From contig OZ251487.1 of assembly GCA_965242685.1 (NCBI GenBank), positions 1,178,001-1,242,000 of the forward strand: DNA of 64,000 bases. The letters run 5' to 3'. Under the pieces are notes generated by a model. That model saw only the letters and a program-made list of their open reading frames with translations. It was not told the origin of the DNA and ran no database searches. This DNA comes from G965215055 sp965242685 (GTDB taxonomy: Bacteria; Pseudomonadota; Gammaproteobacteria; UBA4575). Positions 52,912 to 61,900 of the stretch are shown in pieces. The position numbers and the translations under genes are program-made. Within the stretch, counting starts at the first letter, position 1. The number at the start of each line of letters is the position of its first letter.

Positions 52912-55485
52912 ATGAGCTATGAGGGAATGAAAAGGTCATCGGTGATTCGACAAATCCTACACCGCTGGCCGTACCTCATACTGCTGCTGACGCTGTCAAC
53001 CGTCTTTATATCCGGCGGCGACCGAGGCTATTTTTACCAGGGCTATGACTGGTCCTCATCTATGAATATAGCTATAGCCGCCAATCTTTCCCCCCGGCAT
53101 GGCTTTCTCATGTTTCAGCACAAAACACGGGATGAAGATGGCAACCAAGTCTACGCCCCCTACAACCGCTTTCCAATCGGGGGGTACGCATTACTGAAAC
53201 TGTCCATATTGCCCTTCGGAGACGACCTCTCCGCACAAATCCGCGCCGCCAGGATACTGATGCTGCTGTTGTTTATCGCCAGCGCGGTATTGGCGTACCT
53301 GGCACTGTGTCGTCTCGTCGGCAATCGAGGCATCGCCCTGGCCGCAACGCTGCTGGCCTTCTCCTCCTATAACATCCTGTACTTCAACACGATGATCGGA
53401 GAAGTCATGGTCGGCCTGCTTGGAATGATGTTGGTCTTCCACGGCATGGTCGTCTTTGTCCAGGAAAACCGCTTCCGACAGTTGTTGATCAAGGTAGGTA
53501 TTGGATTATTGTTGAACTGGCACGTCTTTGCATTGCTCCTCCCCTTTACTTTTCTTGGCCTGATGAAAGAATTATTTACAAGTCTGAGGGCACGGCCGCC
53601 CCCCTATATTTTGAAACGTCTGACGGTTTCTCTGTTGCGCAGCCGTTATTTGGTACTCGGTGTCTTTGCCCTGTTTTTCGGTACGGCGGTACTGACATTT
53701 AATCTCACGAATGAATACATTGCATTGGATGGCAAGACCCCCCTGACAGAATTGCCGACTTTCGGTTCTCTCAAGGCTCGTACCGGGCTAGATCCAGAGT
53801 TTAACGCCACTTTTGCCGACGATCTGACGTGGAAAACCTACCTGAAACAACAGTCCGAGAAATTGTATCGAGCATTACTTCCCGCCGCCGTGATGCTGGA
53901 CGTGGTGCTGGATGGTACCGATATAGACATAAATGAAGCCGTCCCTTACCGTATCCCGTGGTACCGGCCGACGCCGCATGATAGCCCCCCCAAAGTCGGC
54001 ACAGTCGAAGTTATACTCACTTTTTGTATGATCGCGCCATGGTTTCTTCGCTTTTTTCATCGCCACAAAATCCTGCTGGTGTCCTTGGCGCTATCGGGGC
54101 CGGTGTGGGCACTGCTGATGCGTAGAACCGTTGCCTTTCATGAATTTGAAAGCGTTTATTACATCGGCATCCCGCTGGTTTTTTTCTCCTTGGTGCTATC
54201 GTACACACACCGGTTATCCAAAAGATGGGCCGCCCTTGTGGTCGGTGCGGCCGTCATGGTCTCGGCGGTAGGCTTTGCCTTTTCCAGCCTGCAAACGGGC
54301 GACATCGGCCACGATCCCGAAATGGCCGAATATCAGGCGTCGTTGGTCAACGAATTCAGTGCCATCCGCAAAATTACCCAAGGAAAAAATGTCTTTTTCC
54401 CAATATCTGATTATTACACAAACGAGATTCTATTTTCTGGCGCGCGGCACGGCCTGGACTACTATTTTTCCGGCAGCCACCTCTTTTTCAAAGGTCAAAC
54501 TGGCAACGACTTGGACAGCTATTGCGTCACGCGTAAATCGGCAGATGGCTTTCCTTCTTTGACGCCCGACAATCAAAAAGTATTCCTGTATGCAGATGCC
54601 GCCACCTGCGACAAACTGGATGCGGCACAACGAAAGGAAGCCCGTAAAATGTATCGACAAGCCGTCCTTGGTCGGCAACCGGTCATTCGTTCCTTCTTTG
54701 ACGTGTATTGGTACAGAGGTGGTGGCGGGCTGCCCCATCATGATTCTGCTGTAGAGTTTCGGTACGAGGACAGGCTGGTCTATATTAGGGAATCCTGCCA
54801 CCCGGGTGACCTAAAGGAACGCTTTTTTCTACACATCTTTCCAAAGAACAGAGACGACCTGCCCGAATCCCGTCGGTCGCACGGTTTTGACAATCGGGAC
54901 CCTGATTTTTCCAAACACGGGGTGTGCTTTGACGGAAAATATATGGCGGTCGTACCGTTGCCCGAATATGAGATTGCAGAACTCCGCACTGGACAGTACA
55001 CCCTCCAAGGCGAATCTTGGGGTGTCGACTTGAAACTACAAACCGAAAAAAACGGGCAAACTGTCGCTACGGTATTGCCAAATAATCACCCTCTGCTAAA
55101 CAATACCCCGCTGCTGGATATAGATAGTATCCCATGGCGGGAAATTATCTCCGGGAAAAAACCGGCGATTGATTCCGTCTTCGACGTATACAAGCACGAC
55201 AACAAGCTGATCTACTTCAAACAACCCTGCGCGCCGGCGGATACGCACGCCAAGTTTTTCCTGAGAGTATATTCAAAGGATACGAATAATATCTCCGACC
55301 GAAGAGACGGCCTGATAAAAACGAAAATCCCTTTTTATTTTCCTATGTATGGCAAACGTTTTGACGACCAATGCGTGGCCGTCGTACCGCTGCCCGAGGT
55401 TGACATCGTCCGTATCAGGACCGGTCAACGGCGACCCGGCCCCGATAGGAAAAAAGTATGGAAAGGGAAGTTTTCTCTCAAATAA
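52912..55485 (+). CDS. Polytopic membrane protein with two C-terminal modules, array gene E1
   Basis: 857 residues, start ATG with GGAG 9 bases upstream and no poly-C tract. It is a different membrane-domain family from genes A-D: an N-terminal helix (WPYLILLLTLSTVFIS), a long first periplasmic loop with YFYQGYDWSSSM and NRFPIGGYALLKL, then about ten helices. The layout is that of GT-C sugar transferases, but I cannot name the family. From about residue 590 come two modules of the kind found in A-D, linked by DNNTPLLDIDSIPW-like sequence. It is almost identical to the following gene E2, and its 3' end and downstream spacer repeat those of gene C. Confidence 0.6.
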   Translation: MSYEGMKRSSVIRQILHRWPYLILLLTLSTVFISGGDRGYFYQGYDWSSSMNIAIAANLSPRHGFLMFQHKTRDEDGNQVYAPYNRFPIGGYALLKLSILPFGDDLSAQIRAARILMLLLFIASAVLAYLALCRLVGNRGIALAATLLAFSSYNILYFNTMIGEVMVGLLGMMLVFHGMVVFVQENRFRQLLIKVGIGLLLNWHVFALLLPFTFLGLMKELFTSLRARPPPYILKRLTVSLLRSRYLVLGVFALFFGTAVLTFNLTNEYIALDGKTPLTELPTFGSLKARTGLDPEFNATFADDLTWKTYLKQQSEKLYRALLPAAVMLDVVLDGTDIDINEAVPYRIPWYRPTPHDSPPKVGTVEVILTFCMIAPWFLRFFHRHKILLVSLALSGPVWALLMRRTVAFHEFESVYYIGIPLVFFSLVLSYTHRLSKRWAALVVGAAVMVSAVGFAFSSLQTGDIGHDPEMAEYQASLVNEFSAIRKITQGKNVFFPISDYYTNEILFSGARHGLDYYFSGSHLFFKGQTGNDLDSYCVTRKSADGFPSLTPDNQKVFLYADAATCDKLDAAQRKEARKMYRQAVLGRQPVIRSFFDVYWYRGGGGLPHHDSAVEFRYEDRLVYIRESCHPGDLKERFFLHIFPKNRDDLPESRRSHGFDNRDPDFSKHGVCFDGKYMAVVPLPEYEIAELRTGQYTLQGESWGVDLKLQTEKNGQTVATVLPNNHPLLNNTPLLDIDSIPWREIISGKKPAIDSVFDVYKHDNKLIYFKQPCAPADTHAKFFLRVYSKDTNNISDRRDGLIKTKIPFYFPMYGKRFDDQCVAVVPLPEVDIVRIRTGQRRPGPDRKKVWKGKFSLK

Positions 55486-55512
55486 ATAAGTGAAACTTCA
55501 CGGAGACGACCT

Positions 55513-58062
55513 ATGAGCTATGAGGGAATGAAAAGGTCATCGGTGGTTCAACAAATCCTACACCGCTGGCCGTACCTCATACTGCTGCTGACGCTGTCAA
55601 CCGTCTTTATATCCGGCGACGACCGAGGCTATTTTTACCAGGGCTATGACTGGTCCTCATCTATGAATATAGCCATAGCCGCCAATCTTTCCCCCCGGCA
55701 TGGCTTTCTCATGTTTCAGCACAAAACACGGGATGAAGATGGCAACCAAGTCTACGCCCCCTACAATCGCTTTCCAATCGGGGGGTACGCATTACTGAAA
55801 CTGTCCATGTTGCCCTTCGGGGACGACCTCTCCGCACAAATCCGCGCCGCCAGGATACTGATGCTGCTGTTGTTTATCGCCAGCGCGGTATTGGCGTACC
55901 TGGCCCTGTGTCGTCTCGTCGGCAATCGAGGCATCGCCCTGGCCGCAACGCTGCTGGCCTTCTCCTCCTATAACCTCCTGTACTTCAACACGTTCATCGG
56001 AGAAGTCATGGTCGGCCTGCTTGGAATGATGTTGGTCTTCCACGGCATGGTCGTCTTTGTCCAGGAAAACCGCTTCCGACAGTTGTTGTTCAAGGTAGGT
56101 ATTGGATTATTGCTGAACTGGCACGTCTTTGCATTGCTCCTCCCCTTTACTTTTCTTGGCCTGATGAAAGAATTATTTACAAGTCTGAGGGCACGGCCGC
56201 CCCCCTATATTTTGAAACGTCTGACGGTTTCTCTGTTGCGCAGCCGTTATTTGGTACTCGGTATCTTTGCCCTGTTTTTCGGTACGGCGGTACTGACGTT
56301 TAATCTCACGAATGAATACGTTGCATTGGATGGCAAGACCCCCTTGACGGAATTGCCAACTTTCGGTTCTCTCAAGGCCCGTACCGGGCTAGAGCCGGAG
56401 TTTAACGCCACTTTTGCCGACCAGCTGGCGTGGAAAAGGTACCTGAAACAACAGTCCGAGAAATTGTATCGAGCATTACTTCCCGCCGCCGTATTGCTGA
56501 ATGGCATCGATATAGACGTAAATGAGGCCATCCCTTCCCGTATCCCGTCACACTCACCGTCGACGAATGGCATCAACGTCGGCATAGTCGAGATTGTGTT
56601 CATTTTTTGTATGATCGCGCCATGGTTTCTTCGCTTTTTTCATCGCCACAAAATCCTGCTGGTGTCCTTGGTGCTATCGGGGCCGGTGTGGGCACTGCTG
56701 ATGCGCAGCACCGTTGCCTTTCATGAATTTGAAAGCGTCTATTACATCGGCATCCCGCTGGTTTTTTTCTCCTTGGTGCTATCGTACACACACCGGTTAT
56801 CCAAAAGATGGGCCGCCCTTGTGGTCGGTGCGGCCGTCGTGGTCTCGGCGGTAGGTTTTGCCTTTTCCAGCCTGCAAACGGGCAACATCGGCCACGATCC
56901 TGAAACGGCCGAATATCAGGCGTCGTTGGTCAACGAATTCAGTGCCATCCGCAAAATTACCCAAGGAAAAAATATCTTTTCCCCGATAGGAAATCATGAA
57001 ATTGAAACGATTCCATTTGCCGGCGCGCGGCACGGCCTGGACTACTATTTTTCCGGCAGCCATCTTTTTTTCAAAAATCAAAACCGACAACTACTTGACG
57101 ACTTGGATAGCTATTGCATTACACGTAAACCGGTAGATGGTTTCCCTTCCTTGACGCCTGACAACCAAAAAGTATTCTTGTATGCAGATGCCGCCGCCTG
57201 CCCCGAACGACGTAACCAAATGAGAATGGAAGCCCGTAAAATGTATCGACAAGCCGTCCTTGGTCGGCAACCGGTCATTCGTTCCTTCTTTGACGTGTAT
57301 TGGTACAGAGGTGGTGGCGGGCTGCCCCATCATGATTCTGCTGTAGAGTTTCGGCATCAAGACACCCTGGTTTACATCAGGGAATCCTGCCATCCAGATG
57401 ACCTAAAGGAACGCTTTTTTCTACACATCTTTCCAAAGAACAGAGACGACCTGCCTGATTTTCATCGGCCTCGCGGATTTGACAACCTGGACTTTGATTT
57501 TTTCCGACACAGCAGACGGGTGGACGGAAAATGTATGGTAGTCGTGCCGTTGCCCGAATATAACATGGATTATATCCGCACTGGACAGTACGGCCACGAA
57601 GGTGAACTCTGGAGCGGCGGCTTGCAACTGCAAAACCAAAAAAATGGGAAAACTGCTGCTACGGTATCGCCAGACAATACCCCGCTGCTAGATATAGATA
57701 ATATCCCATGGCGAGACATTATCTCCGGAAAACCGGCGATTGATTCCGTCTTTGACGTATACAAGCACGACAACAAGCTGATCTACCTCAAACAACCCTG
57801 CGCGCCGGCGGATACGCGGGCCGAGTTTTTTCTGAACGTCTATTCAGAGGACACGAATAACCTCTCCGACCGAAAAGACGGCCTGATGAAAACGAAAATC
57901 CCTTTTTATTTTCCTATGTACGGCAAACGTTTTGACGACCAATGCGTGGCCGTCGTACCGTTGCCCATGTATGACAATAACATCGTCCGTATCAAGACCG
58001 GTCAACGGCGACCCGATAGGAAAAAAGTATGGAAAGGGAAATTTTCTCTCAAACGAGACTGA
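55513..58062 (+). CDS. Polytopic membrane protein with two C-terminal modules, array gene E2 (tandem copy of E1)
   Basis: 849 residues. The first ~300 residues differ from E1 at only a few positions (for example SGDDRGYF for SGGDRGYF). Divergence is concentrated in the periplasmic loop near residues 315-350, in the loop around 480-550, and in the first module. The second module again matches C, E1 and D. The same upstream spacer (GTGAAACTTCACGGAGACG) precedes both copies, so the unit duplicated includes its ribosome site. The ending is KGKFSLKRD. Function presumed as E1: membrane glycosyltransferase-like, unproven. Confidence 0.6.
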   Translation: MSYEGMKRSSVVQQILHRWPYLILLLTLSTVFISGDDRGYFYQGYDWSSSMNIAIAANLSPRHGFLMFQHKTRDEDGNQVYAPYNRFPIGGYALLKLSMLPFGDDLSAQIRAARILMLLLFIASAVLAYLALCRLVGNRGIALAATLLAFSSYNLLYFNTFIGEVMVGLLGMMLVFHGMVVFVQENRFRQLLFKVGIGLLLNWHVFALLLPFTFLGLMKELFTSLRARPPPYILKRLTVSLLRSRYLVLGIFALFFGTAVLTFNLTNEYVALDGKTPLTELPTFGSLKARTGLEPEFNATFADQLAWKRYLKQQSEKLYRALLPAAVLLNGIDIDVNEAIPSRIPSHSPSTNGINVGIVEIVFIFCMIAPWFLRFFHRHKILLVSLVLSGPVWALLMRSTVAFHEFESVYYIGIPLVFFSLVLSYTHRLSKRWAALVVGAAVVVSAVGFAFSSLQTGNIGHDPETAEYQASLVNEFSAIRKITQGKNIFSPIGNHEIETIPFAGARHGLDYYFSGSHLFFKNQNRQLLDDLDSYCITRKPVDGFPSLTPDNQKVFLYADAAACPERRNQMRMEARKMYRQAVLGRQPVIRSFFDVYWYRGGGGLPHHDSAVEFRHQDTLVYIRESCHPDDLKERFFLHIFPKNRDDLPDFHRPRGFDNLDFDFFRHSRRVDGKCMVVVPLPEYNMDYIRTGQYGHEGELWSGGLQLQNQKNGKTAATVSPDNTPLLDIDNIPWRDIISGKPAIDSVFDVYKHDNKLIYLKQPCAPADTRAEFFLNVYSEDTNNLSDRKDGLMKTKIPFYFPMYGKRFDDQCVAVVPLPMYDNNIVRIKTGQRRPDRKKVWKGKFSLKRD

Positions 58063-58129
58063 AATATCGGGCCGGCGTTTGCGGACGGCTACAATTTTTC
58101 CCCATGTTGTATTCTGATAGCTGTGACGC

Positions 58130-58201
58130 TATGATGCCTGCTTCTTTAATCGGTAGTTACAATGTTCTTATTGTTGAACCGTGCAACCTGCCAGGCATCG
58201 C
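58130..58201 (+). promoter_or_regulatory. Conserved leader of array gene D
   Basis: Matches the leaders of genes A and C, ending in CCAGGCATCGC before ATG 58202. The -10 equivalent reads TACAAT. Confidence 0.45.
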
Positions 58202-58226
58202 ATGAAAGACCGACTGATACCCGATA

Positions 58227-59801
58227 TTGACCCCCCCCCCCCCCCCCCCCCCCCCCCGCAGTTTCTCATTAAGTAGCACAGGGCGTTTCCCGGTCTCTCG
58301 CGGCGCCTGGGCGGTCTTCGTACTCTTTCTGTTGGTCGGCATCGCCGTACTCGACGACTACGGCGTGTCGGGAGATGCAAGCGTACAAAGACTCCATGCC
58401 GAAGAAAACCTGGATTACATCTTGGGAGACCGGGATGCAATCTCCGCAACAGAATACAAGTTTTACGGTGTCGCCTTCGACCTCCCCCTATTGCTGGTCG
58501 AGCGGGTCTTGGGACTGGAAGATACCCGTAGCATCTATCTCAGCCGTCATCTCCTGACCCACCTGTTCTTCCTGTTGGGCGCGGTCTGCTGTTACCTGTT
58601 GCATCCCCGACTCTATGCTCATTCCTTCTTCAACAGCAAGGATATTCCTTTCTTTAGTATGTTTATGATTTCCTTGTTGCTGATTCATCGGGCTTTTGAA
58701 CGCGATACCGTGCGGGCGTTTTTGTTATGCGGTGTGGGGGTGGCGGTGCTCATTAACCTTCGGGTGATGGGCGTTATGCTATTGATTGCGGTGGTGGGGA
58801 TGCGCGGTTTGGACTTGTTGTATGCCACGAGCCGGGAAGAACGAAAACATGTTCTGAAGACCGGCGGGGCCTTCATACTGACCAGTGTATTGGTGCTATA
58901 CGCCATCTGGCCGTATTTGTGGAAAGACCCATTCGGGCGGTTGGTGGAGGCCATTACCATCGCTTCCCGTTATCCTAACGAGGTTACCAAGCTGTTCAAG
59001 GGGACGTTTATCAATAGTTTTGATCTTCCCTGGGAGTACATTCCCACCTGGTTTTTAATTACGACGCCGTGGGTGACGTTGTTGTTGGGGTTTATTGGTA
59101 TCGTTGCGGTGGGGTATCGGGGTCTCATCCAACCACGAAATCTATTGCGCAATACGCAACTGCGCTTTGTAGGACTGTTGCTGGCCTGTTTTATATTGCC
59201 CATATTGGCGGTCATTGTTTTCAATTTTGCACTCTACGACGGCTGGCGGCACATGTACTTTCTGTATGCGCCGTTCTGTCTGCTGGCGGTGTATGGCCTA
59301 CATTGGCTGATATCCGTTTCCAAGAAAAAATACTGGCGGGTCGGCGTTTATGCTCTGACGGGAATCGGCCTGGTCGGAGTGGTCATCGAAATGGTGCAGA
59401 TTCATCCTTATCAAAATGTCTACTTTAACGCCTTGGTAGACCGTCACACACCAGAGTATCTGCGCACCCAATATGAGATGGACTATTGGGGGACTTCCTA
59501 TCGTGAAGGGCTGGAATACCTGCTGGAACACTATCCCGACTCGCCCGTCCGTGTTTATAGGAAGAGGTATAGCCATGCAGACATAAACAGTTTGATCCTT
59601 CCCGCAACGGAGCGCCGGCGGATTGTGTTTGATGGTGATACACCGAGTGCCCCACACTTCGCCATGCACCCCACGCCTTCCGATAAAGAAGAGCTGATCC
59701 ACACCATCAAAATATATAACAACACCATCCTGGCGGTGTACGCCGCAAACCTGGACTTACTTCGGGATGAGCAAGCCTCTTATCAGAACATCTATCACTA
59801 G
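58227..59801 (+). CDS. GT-C/family 39-like membrane protein, array gene D, truncated by an amber codon
   Basis: 524 residues from a TTG at 58227 that is in frame through the C27 tract; ATG 58202 (MKDRLIPDID) would need 26 or 29 C. The first loop reads DDYGVSGDASVQ, without the Glu. Compared with A-C it lacks 20 residues (AMRLFNN to LLFLL) between CCYLL and HPRLYAHSFF, removing one membrane helix; a 7-bp direct repeat CCTGTTG at both edges explains the deletion. The frame ends in TAG at 59799-59801, where other copies have a Lys codon (YHKTKT), so the C-terminal module is cut off. Probably a decaying copy. Confidence 0.6.
   Translation: MTPPPPPPPPRSFSLSSTGRFPVSRGAWAVFVLFLLVGIAVLDDYGVSGDASVQRLHAEENLDYILGDRDAISATEYKFYGVAFDLPLLLVERVLGLEDTRSIYLSRHLLTHLFFLLGAVCCYLLHPRLYAHSFFNSKDIPFFSMFMISLLLIHRAFERDTVRAFLLCGVGVAVLINLRVMGVMLLIAVVGMRGLDLLYATSREERKHVLKTGGAFILTSVLVLYAIWPYLWKDPFGRLVEAITIASRYPNEVTKLFKGTFINSFDLPWEYIPTWFLITTPWVTLLLGFIGIVAVGYRGLIQPRNLLRNTQLRFVGLLLACFILPILAVIVFNFALYDGWRHMYFLYAPFCLLAVYGLHWLISVSKKKYWRVGVYALTGIGLVGVVIEMVQIHPYQNVYFNALVDRHTPEYLRTQYEMDYWGTSYREGLEYLLEHYPDSPVRVYRKRYSHADINSLILPATERRRIVFDGDTPSAPHFAMHPTPSDKEELIHTIKIYNNTILAVYAANLDLLRDEQASYQNIYH
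58231..58257 (+). repeat. C27 tract, phase switch of array gene D
   Basis: Twenty-seven C after ATTGA. OFF for ATG 58202, ON for the TTG at 58227. Confidence 0.85.
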
Positions 59802-60137
59802 GCAAAGGCCGCCAAGGTGCTGGTCATTCGTTCCGCCTTCGACGTGTACCTGGACGAGAACCGGCTGATCTACTTCAAGCAACCCTGCACGCCGGCGGAT
59901 ACGCGCGCCAAGTTTTTCCTGAACGTCTATTCAACAGATACGAATAACCTCTCCGACCGAAAAGACGGCCTGATGAAAACAAAAATCCCCTTTCGTTTTT
60001 CTATGTACGGCAAACGTTTTGACGACCAATGCGTGGCCGTCGTACCGTTGCCCGAGGTTGACATCGTCCGTATCAAGACCGGTCAACGACGACCCGATAG
60101 GAAAAAAGTATGGAAAGGGAAGTTTTCTCTCAAATAA
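59802..60137 (+). pseudogene. Detached C-terminal module of array gene D
   Basis: The same frame continues after the TAG: AFDVYLDENRLIYFKQPC, FFLNVYSTDTNNLSDR, RFDDQCVAVVPLPEVDIV and KGKFSLK. This is one complete module, nearly identical to the last module of genes C, E1 and E2. A GTG at 59817 could start it, but it has no ribosome site. Reading through the TAG would restore a protein of about 636 residues. Either a true pseudogene or the result of one recent point mutation. Confidence 0.65.
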
Positions 60138-60184
60138 AGCTGAAACCCGGGCCGGCGTTTGCGCACGATACCGTGTCGGCCCTT

Positions 60185-61057
60185 TCAGTTGGATATTACC
60201 TCGATTTCCCTGTCTATCAAGGCCTTCAATTCGGCAACCTCGAGCATACCCAGTTCCTGCCAGGCACACCTGACGCCCAGCAGGCGACACAGGCCTTCCA
60301 GTTTTTTTGCCTTGAGTATGGCATTTTCGCTGTCGGACTTCAGCACCTCCGCCAGAGACCATATCAATACATCTCTGACTTTTTGATCCCCCAACACCGA
60401 GTTCCTTGAAATTACCAGGCGCACCAGTTTTTCCCAGTATTCCTGACCATGCCGCAACAGGTTGGCAACGTCTACCCGCGATGCCTCTGTATTTTCACAT
60501 ACCTCCCCGGCCCATCGTCCGCGCCACCAGGCACGACCGAACGGGCAGTTCACGTACACGCTGACGTTGCCGCGCGCCTCGGGAAGCCCGCTCATACGTC
60601 TGAGCACCGTGCGCACGCAGGCGTCTACCTCCTTTGCCTTATCATCGCCCGAGAGCGCCTCGTCGATACGCGCAAGCCCCCCGGGTAGGAAACCCCCGTT
60701 TGCGGCGAGATAGCTGGACTGGATACATCCGGCTTCAATATGGCGTAGCGTTACCTCTCCCCAGAAAGTAACTCTACATGCAGTCTCGGGCGGTATGCCT
60801 TTCCATGCCGCATACATCCTGTGTTCGGTGTCTTTTGGAGGCTCCTTATACTCATGCTCGGTCAGCTTTTCACTCAATATCGCAACTTCTTCATCGCCTT
60901 GCGTACCGATACCCCTGCCGTTGCGTATGAAATCTATAAACTGTTCATCAGACCTGGCGGCCTCAAGAAATTCACGCTGCAAATCCGAGCCTTTTTCTTC
61001 TGCCAATAGTTCTTTGCGCAGTTTGGTATATTTTTCATCGTTCAAGCGTTTATTCAT
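60185..61057 (-). CDS. Unknown protein of GHKL-ATPase operon, DUF6339-like appearance (290 aa)
   Basis: 290 residues, no signal peptide or membrane helix. The N-terminal third is charged and helical (NDEKYTKLRKELLAEEKG). The central part has TEHRMYAAWKGIPPETACRV, FWGEVTLRHIE, and then CPFGRAWWRGRWAGEV and LVRLVISRNSVL. The spacing of WxxL/FW, a WW-containing helix and an RN helix reminds me of the uncharacterised DUF6339 family, but this is a weak recollection and not proof. It overlaps the preceding gene by four bases (ATGA), so it is the last gene of a tightly coupled operon, convergent with the array remnant. Confidence 0.5.
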   Translation of the reverse strand: MNKRLNDEKYTKLRKELLAEEKGSDLQREFLEAARSDEQFIDFIRNGRGIGTQGDEEVAILSEKLTEHEYKEPPKDTEHRMYAAWKGIPPETACRVTFWGEVTLRHIEAGCIQSSYLAANGGFLPGGLARIDEALSGDDKAKEVDACVRTVLRRMSGLPEARGNVSVYVNCPFGRAWWRGRWAGEVCENTEASRVDVANLLRHGQEYWEKLVRLVISRNSVLGDQKVRDVLIWSLAEVLKSDSENAILKAKKLEGLCRLLGVRCAWQELGMLEVAELKALIDREIEVISN

Positions 61058-61899
61058 CTTCGTTCATCGGATGGAATTTCATGGGGATACATGCTTGTCG
61101 CCGCCTGCTCCGGACAAAAGTCGTCCTCATACCACGCACTCAGACCTTTACCTTCCATCTCCGAGTCCAGTGCCCGAAGATTGGGGTATGAACGCCATCC
61201 ATCATCCTCGTCTTCGCCATCTTTGGTATAATCTTTCGCCAATAGCGCAAAGCAGGAACTGACGGCATGAACGAGGATGCTGCGCCGTTGTAAAGAACGC
61301 CCGCCCTCCCCCGGCTTTTGAATAAAATCATATAGATCGGACACCATTTTCACTTTGAAATAAAAGCCCTCGTCGGTACAAGTCTCCACGCGCATCTGTC
61401 CCTTTTCCAGTGAATCATCTCTCTCAACCGACAATAGCGACTGCATGGACGATTTCGTCCGAGAGGTAGGCCCCAGAGCTATCTTCATTCCTTTTTCAAG
61501 CTCTATTTCCCGCCCAATCCACGCTTCATGCACACCATCCCCTTGACTCAATGTATGCCGGACGGCCTTGCGACACACGATGAGCGGACGCACAAAAGGA
61601 GGTTCACTAACCTGATCCCGATCCCATTTAATCTGCTGTTGAAAAACCCCTTCCTCGGTTACATGCAGGCGACGGTATCCCGTGGTCGGAATGGAAACCG
61701 TGCAACCGCACACGGCCCGCTTGTCTTGGACAAGCCGTTCAATGAGCGGTGCCCCGCGCACGATATGATGTACATAAGCGGAATAGCCATCGTCACCCTG
61801 TTCAAAGTCTGGTGTGTACTCCCCATCGGGAAAAGCAAGGTTGCCTTCTTCCAGCACCGGATAGGGAAAGGCACGTACTTCATCAGACTTGGTAACCAC
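61054..61899 (-). CDS. Unknown protein of GHKL-ATPase operon (281 aa)
   Basis: 281 residues. No domain recognised. It is soluble, mixed alpha/beta by composition, with VRAFPYPVLEEGNLAFPDGEY split at EEGNL near the start, an HHIVRGAPLIERLV segment near residue 44 and Cys-X-Cys (VCGCTVSIP) near 63. The acidic C-terminus has DGEDEDDGWRSYPNL. It starts one base after the stop of the ATPase gene and overlaps the next gene, so the three are probably made together and may form a complex. Conserved hydrophobic-charged alternation suggests a scaffold or nuclease partner, but no catalytic motif is evident. Confidence 0.5.
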   Translation of the reverse strand: MVTKSDEVRAFPYPVLEEGNLAFPDGEYTPDFEQGDDGYSAYVHHIVRGAPLIERLVQDKRAVCGCTVSIPTTGYRRLHVTEEGVFQQQIKWDRDQVSEPPFVRPLIVCRKAVRHTLSQGDGVHEAWIGREIELEKGMKIALGPTSRTKSSMQSLLSVERDDSLEKGQMRVETCTDEGFYFKVKMVSDLYDFIQKPGEGGRSLQRRSILVHAVSSCFALLAKDYTKDGEDEDDGWRSYPNLRALDSEMEGKGLSAWYEDDFCPEQAATSMYPHEIPSDERR

Positions 61900-61900
61900 A

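Noticed and set aside
45491..58257. Poly-C tracts as pure sequencing artefacts
   Set aside because: Four independent tracts at the same gene position with conserved surroundings, plus poly-G in both methyltransferases, argue for real tracts, though exact lengths are uncertain.
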